A DNA stretch of 64,000 nt from Manganitrophus sp963718695 (GTDB lineage: Bacteria > Nitrospirota > Nitrospiria > SBBL01 > Manganitrophaceae): the NCBI GenBank assembly GCA_963718695.1, contig OY970371.1, forward strand, positions 2,604,001-2,668,000. The letters run 5' to 3'. Under the pieces are notes generated by a model that did not search any database, was not told the DNA's origin, and saw only the letters and a list, made by a program, of their open reading frames with translations. This document shows, piece by piece, positions 61,269 through 64,000 of the stretch. The first letter of the stretch is position 1; each line of letters starts with the position of its first letter. Both the position numbers and the translations under genes were made by a program.

Positions 61269-61302
61269 TCCTTTTACTTCTCAATTTTAATTCTAATGGT
61301 CA

Positions 61303-61995
61303 CTATTCTCTGATAATAACCGGTTTGAGCGACTCGGAAGCGAGCTGCTTCCGGAGCCGTCCGACGGTCGCGCGGGCCGCCTTCTCGGAGCGAAACGGCC
61401 CGATGAGAACGCGGTGAGACGGTCCGCGCTTCGATTCGATCGTCTCTATGTGGACCACCGGATCGTGCCGTCCGATCTTCTCTTTGATCCGAACGGCATT
61501 CTCCTTGGACTGAAAGGAGCCGACCTGCACGAAAAAATCGCCGTGGCCGCGCATCTTCTCGAAGCCGATAATCTCGATTTGAACCTCGGCGGTCCCGTCT
61601 TGGATCATTCCCAATCTTCGCGCCGCTTCGTAAGAGAGATCGAGAATGCGATCATCGACGAACGGTCCCCGATCGTTGACCTTCACCCGGACGTTGCGGC
61701 CGCTCTCCAGCGCCGTGACCCGAAGCTGTGTTCCGAAAGGAAGGGTCTGGTGCGCCGCAGAGAGTGCGAACATGTTGAAAATCTCACCGCTGCTGGTCGG
61801 CCTTCCATGAAACTGCTTCCCATACCAAGAAGCTTTTCCAACCTCCCGATGGCCGAGATCATAATCGGCCTGACGAGGGGAGCCTGCGCACCCGCTTAAT
61901 GTAAGAAGTCCGAGAAGGATGAGTAAATGTACAGATACGGAAGGAAAAGGGCAAGAGGGCAGAGGAAAGCGTTTTGTGATGATCGTTAAAAACAT
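61303..61995 (-). CDS. rlpA: RlpA-like septal lytic transglycosylase with SPOR domain
   Basis: A lipoprotein of about 230 aa: signal with lipobox LSGC, a double-psi beta-barrel (GKASWYGKQFHGRPTSSGEIFNMFALSAAHQTLPFGTQLRVT...VRVKVNDRGPFVDDRILDLSYEAARRLGM) and a C-terminal SPOR domain (FFVQVGSFQSKENAVRIKEKI...SHRVLIGPFRSEKAARATVGRLRKQL). RlpA cleaves denuded glycan at the septum. The reading frame extends to 62136, but ATG 61995 gives a sensible signal peptide; no strong ribosome site marks it. Confidence 0.92.
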   Translation of the reverse strand: MFLTIITKRFPLPSCPFPSVSVHLLILLGLLTLSGCAGSPRQADYDLGHREVGKASWYGKQFHGRPTSSGEIFNMFALSAAHQTLPFGTQLRVTALESGRNVRVKVNDRGPFVDDRILDLSYEAARRLGMIQDGTAEVQIEIIGFEKMRGHGDFFVQVGSFQSKENAVRIKEKIGRHDPVVHIETIESKRGPSHRVLIGPFRSEKAARATVGRLRKQLASESLKPVIIRE

Positions 61996-62152
61996 GGCCG
62001 ATCGAGGGAGTGGACGGCGGGATCCTCCAGCTTCGAGGTCATGCCTACATCCCTTCCATCCCATCTTCCCGAACAAAGGCTGAAAAAACGTTAACCGAAT
62101 GGAAGAGATCATGCGGCCGGCGATCTTCGATTGCATCCGGCGACTCCGGGAC

Positions 62153-62356
62153 TTAATTTCTAATTTTGATCACCCTCATCTTGCAGGAGGGGCAGAAGAG
62201 TTTCGGGGTCAGATCGCTGGCACAGACGGGACACGCCTCTTTTCGTCGCTCAATCGCCCGCCGCGCGCCCTGCCGCCGTTCTCCTTGGCGCCGGTCTTCC
62301 GTTTCATCTCGCCGTTCACTGGCACGTCTCTCTTGAGGGTCGATCACTTCGCTCAC
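62153..62356 (-). CDS. Small zinc-ribbon protein
   Basis: A 67-aa protein. The N-terminal half is a run of Arg/Glu (RRASERRDETEDRRQGERRQGARRAIERRK) and the C-terminal half a Cys4 ribbon (CPVCASDLTPKLFCPSCKMR). Starts at GTG 62356 or GTG 62347, the latter better spaced from AGGAGG. Function unknown; possible nucleic-acid or protein docking. Confidence 0.7.
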   Translation of the reverse strand: MSEVIDPQERRASERRDETEDRRQGERRQGARRAIERRKEACPVCASDLTPKLFCPSCKMRVIKIRN

Positions 62357-62387
62357 TCCTCCTTAAGGAAGCGCAACCAGCCCGGCC

Positions 62388-62953
62388 TCAAGACATCAAG
62401 AGGGCGATCACGCCGCAAATCAGGTTAACGGTCATCAGACGGACCGATAAATGATGAAGTCGATTAAAATCGGGAATGGGATTCTCTTCCGTTTCGACCT
62501 CTTCGATCGATTGGACGGCGGCGGCACCGGAAGAGGCCAAAACCAACGAGGGGCGCAGCGCAGCCTCTCGCGTGACGACCTTGGGCGAGGATTGGTACGC
62601 CATCCAATGGCGGAGTTTCGGCGAGACGACCAGGGCCGAGTAAAGCCCCCCCCCGACATGACCAAGATCGCGAGATACCGGGTGAGATTCCAGGGGGTCA
62701 GATTCTCCCAGGTCCAATATTTGATCATTCCGGTGATGATCAGCGCCGCAATACAAAAGAGAGAGAGAAGATCGAACTTCCTCAAAATCTCGCCCATCAA
62801 ATCGCCGGCCGTTCGCCGCGATTTGATCCTTCGAAAAAGGATGGGAGCGACGATCATCCCGATCGCCACGATTCCACCGACCCAGATCGAAAGAGCCAGC
62901 AGGTGAATGAATTGGATTCCCATGAAGAAAAAGTTCGGGATCGGAACTTCCAT
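62388..62953 (-). CDS. DUF4149-type membrane protein, frameshifted
   Basis: The first frame (from 62953) gives three helices with the DUF4149 pattern (FIHLLALSIWVGGIVAIGMIVAPILFRRI...GEILRKFDLLSLFCIAALIITGMIKY). The second frame (ending 62388) gives LYSALVVSPKLRHWMAY and a final helix (LMTVNLICGVIALLMS). A run of nine G residues on the coding strand (62646-62654) separates them; adding one G restores an uninterrupted protein of about 188 aa. A homopolymer length error is the simplest explanation. Function unknown. Confidence 0.83.
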
Positions 62954-63230
62954 TGCGACCCTCTTAACCGTTTTATTGAATAACCGACCGGCTTGGAAAG
63001 AAAGCCCGATCGTGTCGATTAATAAACAACTTCCAAGAAACAGCCTGAAGAACGGCCATCCTTATACCCCAAGATACCCAAGCCGCGGGTCCATCCCACC
63101 TGTGGAAGCTCCCTCCTTGAACCCCTCGGGTGGAACAAGAGAGGAGAGTTGCAGAGGAGAAAAGAGGATAATGAAAACATGAAAGATAAGCTGAAAGAAA
63201 GGGCGGGAACCGCTTTAGAGGGGGAATCGC

Positions 63231-63605
63231 TCATGAACTACGTTTCTTCTTCTCTTCCTTGTCGATCCAACCGCTGATGATTTTCTTCTGGTCTGAGGCA
63301 AGGTCGATAAAACGAACGCCGACCCCTTCGGAGATGATTCCGTTGGTGTCGTATTTCTTCTTCCAGGCGACCTCGCACGTACAGCGCACTTTCGTTTTGT
63401 TGTCGGGAAGAATAAATTCGATGGGAAATCGATCTCCCACCTTGACCGTCTGTGAGGAGGAGAGGAAGAGCCCTCCTTGGCTGATATTCTCGGCATACGC
63501 CAGGAAGACTTTATTGGAGTACTTTCCTTTGACTTCGAGAACGATGAACGGGACTCTTGGAGATTCTCGCCGATTGATCTTTTTTTTCTCTTCAGAAGTC
63601 AGCAT
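63231..63605 (-). CDS. PilZ-domain protein
   Basis: A 124-aa single-domain protein with RRESPRVPF (the RxxxR c-di-GMP-binding start), the D/NxSxxG equivalent (AENISQGGLFLSSSQTVKVGD) and a final hydrophobic strand (GVGVRFIDL). It probably binds cyclic di-GMP and may regulate the pilus or motility machinery encoded nearby; the MshEN-bearing ATPase and the HD-GYP protein make such a link plausible. ATG 63605 with GGGGGG upstream. Confidence 0.9.
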   Translation of the reverse strand: MLTSEEKKKINRRESPRVPFIVLEVKGKYSNKVFLAYAENISQGGLFLSSSQTVKVGDRFPIEFILPDNKTKVRCTCEVAWKKKYDTNGIISEGVGVRFIDLASDQKKIISGWIDKEEKKKRSS

Positions 63606-63682
63606 GCGCCCCCCTTTCAAAATAGAAAGATGAGGTTGACTATATCAACTCCGGGGAGATCCGTCAATAAAATTTAACGAAG

Positions 63683-63868
63683 GGTAGTGACTCAGTCTGG
63701 AATCAATTTCTGGATTGTCATTCCCGCGTAGGCGGGAAAGCGCCTGGAACCGACTTGATGCGCACAGCGCCTCCGATCGCTTCGCGACAGCAATCCAGTG
63801 ATTTAAAACCTCTGGATGCCCGCTTGCCGCGGGCATGACGACTTTGGAATTTCAAATGAGTCACTACC
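63683..63868. mobile_element. MITE-like element, 186 bp
   Basis: Perfect 12-bp terminal inverted repeats, GGTAGTGACTCA (63683-63694) and TGAGTCACTACC (63857-63868), flanked by the 8-bp direct repeat TAACGAAG (63675-63682 and 63869-63876). No coding capacity. Internal hairpins (CATTCCCGC...GCGGG; TGCCCGC..GCGGGCA). It should have been mobilised in trans by a transposase that makes 8-bp duplications (for example an IS66- or IS1595-type). Confidence 0.85.
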
Positions 63869-63896
63869 TAACGAAGATCACTGCGGCAATGAACAT

Positions 63897-63922
63897 CCCT
63901 TCGCCCGAGACCGGGCGAAGGG
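63897..63922 (-). terminator. Hairpin downstream of rpsR
   Basis: CCCTTCGCCCG / CGGGCGAAGGG, 11-bp perfect stem with a 4-base loop, 19 bases after the rpsR stop. No T-run follows, so termination strength is uncertain. Confidence 0.6.
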
Positions 63923-63941
63923 ATACATGAATCGATCGCGT

Positions 63942-64000
63942 TTACCGTTCTTCGGCGAAAGCCAAGAAGGCGATATTACGAGCACGCTTAATCGAGGCGG
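63942..64000 (-). CDS. rpsR: Ribosomal protein bS18, 3' end
   Basis: The minus strand reads ASIKRARNIAFLAFAEER and a TAA at 63944-63942. The AIKRARNIAFLPF-like word is the C-terminal signature of bS18. Only the last 19 or so codons are in the window; the start lies beyond its end. Confidence 0.85.
   Translation of the reverse strand, partial: ASIKRARNIAFLAFAEER

Overview
The window is a bacterial chromosome segment of roughly 55-57% G+C (judged by eye) with dense, mostly short-spaced genes. The gene content suits a free-living, Gram-negative, respiring autotroph-like bacterium. It has an outer-membrane lipoprotein pathway (lnt, rlpA, Slp), many c-type cytochromes, GAF-rich sensor kinases, an adenylylsulfate reductase/ATP sulfurylase cluster and PCP-reductase-domain proteins. 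This mix resembles Nitrospirota such as the Nitrospira/Manganitrophus relatives. That placement is inference; no rRNA or other decisive marker is present. Sigma-70-type promoters with TTGACA and a 17-18 bp spacer are easy to see before many genes.

Layout. 0-3.2 kb: DUF3105 protein, lnt, and prfB with its autoregulatory +1 frameshift. 3.1-9 kb, minus strand: a split response regulator (separate REC and LuxR-HTH genes), a NarL-type regulator with an 889-aa kinase, and an HD-GYP regulator. 9.2-14.4 kb: two monohaem cytochromes c facing a SUMF1 lipoprotein across a mirror-image promoter, then pyrF, pabB and a pabC-like gene. 14.3-18.1 kb: a hybrid histidine kinase and a CNNM/CBS protein with a frameshift. 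18.2-27.4 kb: a sulfur block (Rrf2 regulator, TauE, aprA, aprB, sat) followed by a separately promoted trio (Mrp-like ATPase, double PCP-reductase protein, haem-oxygenase-like diiron protein) and a double ferritin-like protein. 27.5-35.6 kb: anmK, a pterin dehydratase, a Zn/Mn ABC importer, malic enzyme, an SPFH protein and a secreted protein. 35.8-41.7 kb: a disulfide oxidoreductase and a MacAB-like exporter. 41.8-47.5 kb: a hydrolase, a divergent superoxide dismutase, a 30-residue membrane microprotein, two urate-oxidase-N-like membrane proteins, a FIST protein and an Slp lipoprotein. 47.7-54.7 kb, minus strand: a type IV pilus/type II secretion-like operon (mazG, F, E, M, N, O, P, cytochrome c). 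60.9-64 kb: the pseudopilin gene gspG, rlpA, small membrane genes, PilZ and the 3' end of rpsR.

The segment from about 54.8 to 60.85 kb separates gspG from the rest of the pilus operon. It looks like a cluster of integron gene cassettes without an integrase (CALIN). All genes point the same way, four recognisable attC sites lie between them, and base composition changes sharply from cassette to cassette. The cassettes encode a YCII protein, a RibD/DHFR-like reductase, a SnoaL-like protein, a two-gene PD-(D/E)XK nuclease unit, a SIR2-like protein, an unknown protein and a RelA/SpoT-like synthetase. The last is preceded by a striking array of operator-like repeats. This is the best candidate for undescribed biology, probably defence.

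Intergenic DNA holds several families of short palindromic repeats: 7-bp-periodic hairpins, GTAGGGGCG palindromes, GAGACGTCCCG palindromes, and a 186-bp element with perfect 12-bp terminal repeats and an 8-bp target duplication. Four genes (aprA, the CNNM/CBS gene, the macA-like gene and a DUF4149 gene) carry single frameshifts. Two of these sit in the same 11-base word, which suggests systematic sequence error more than gene decay.
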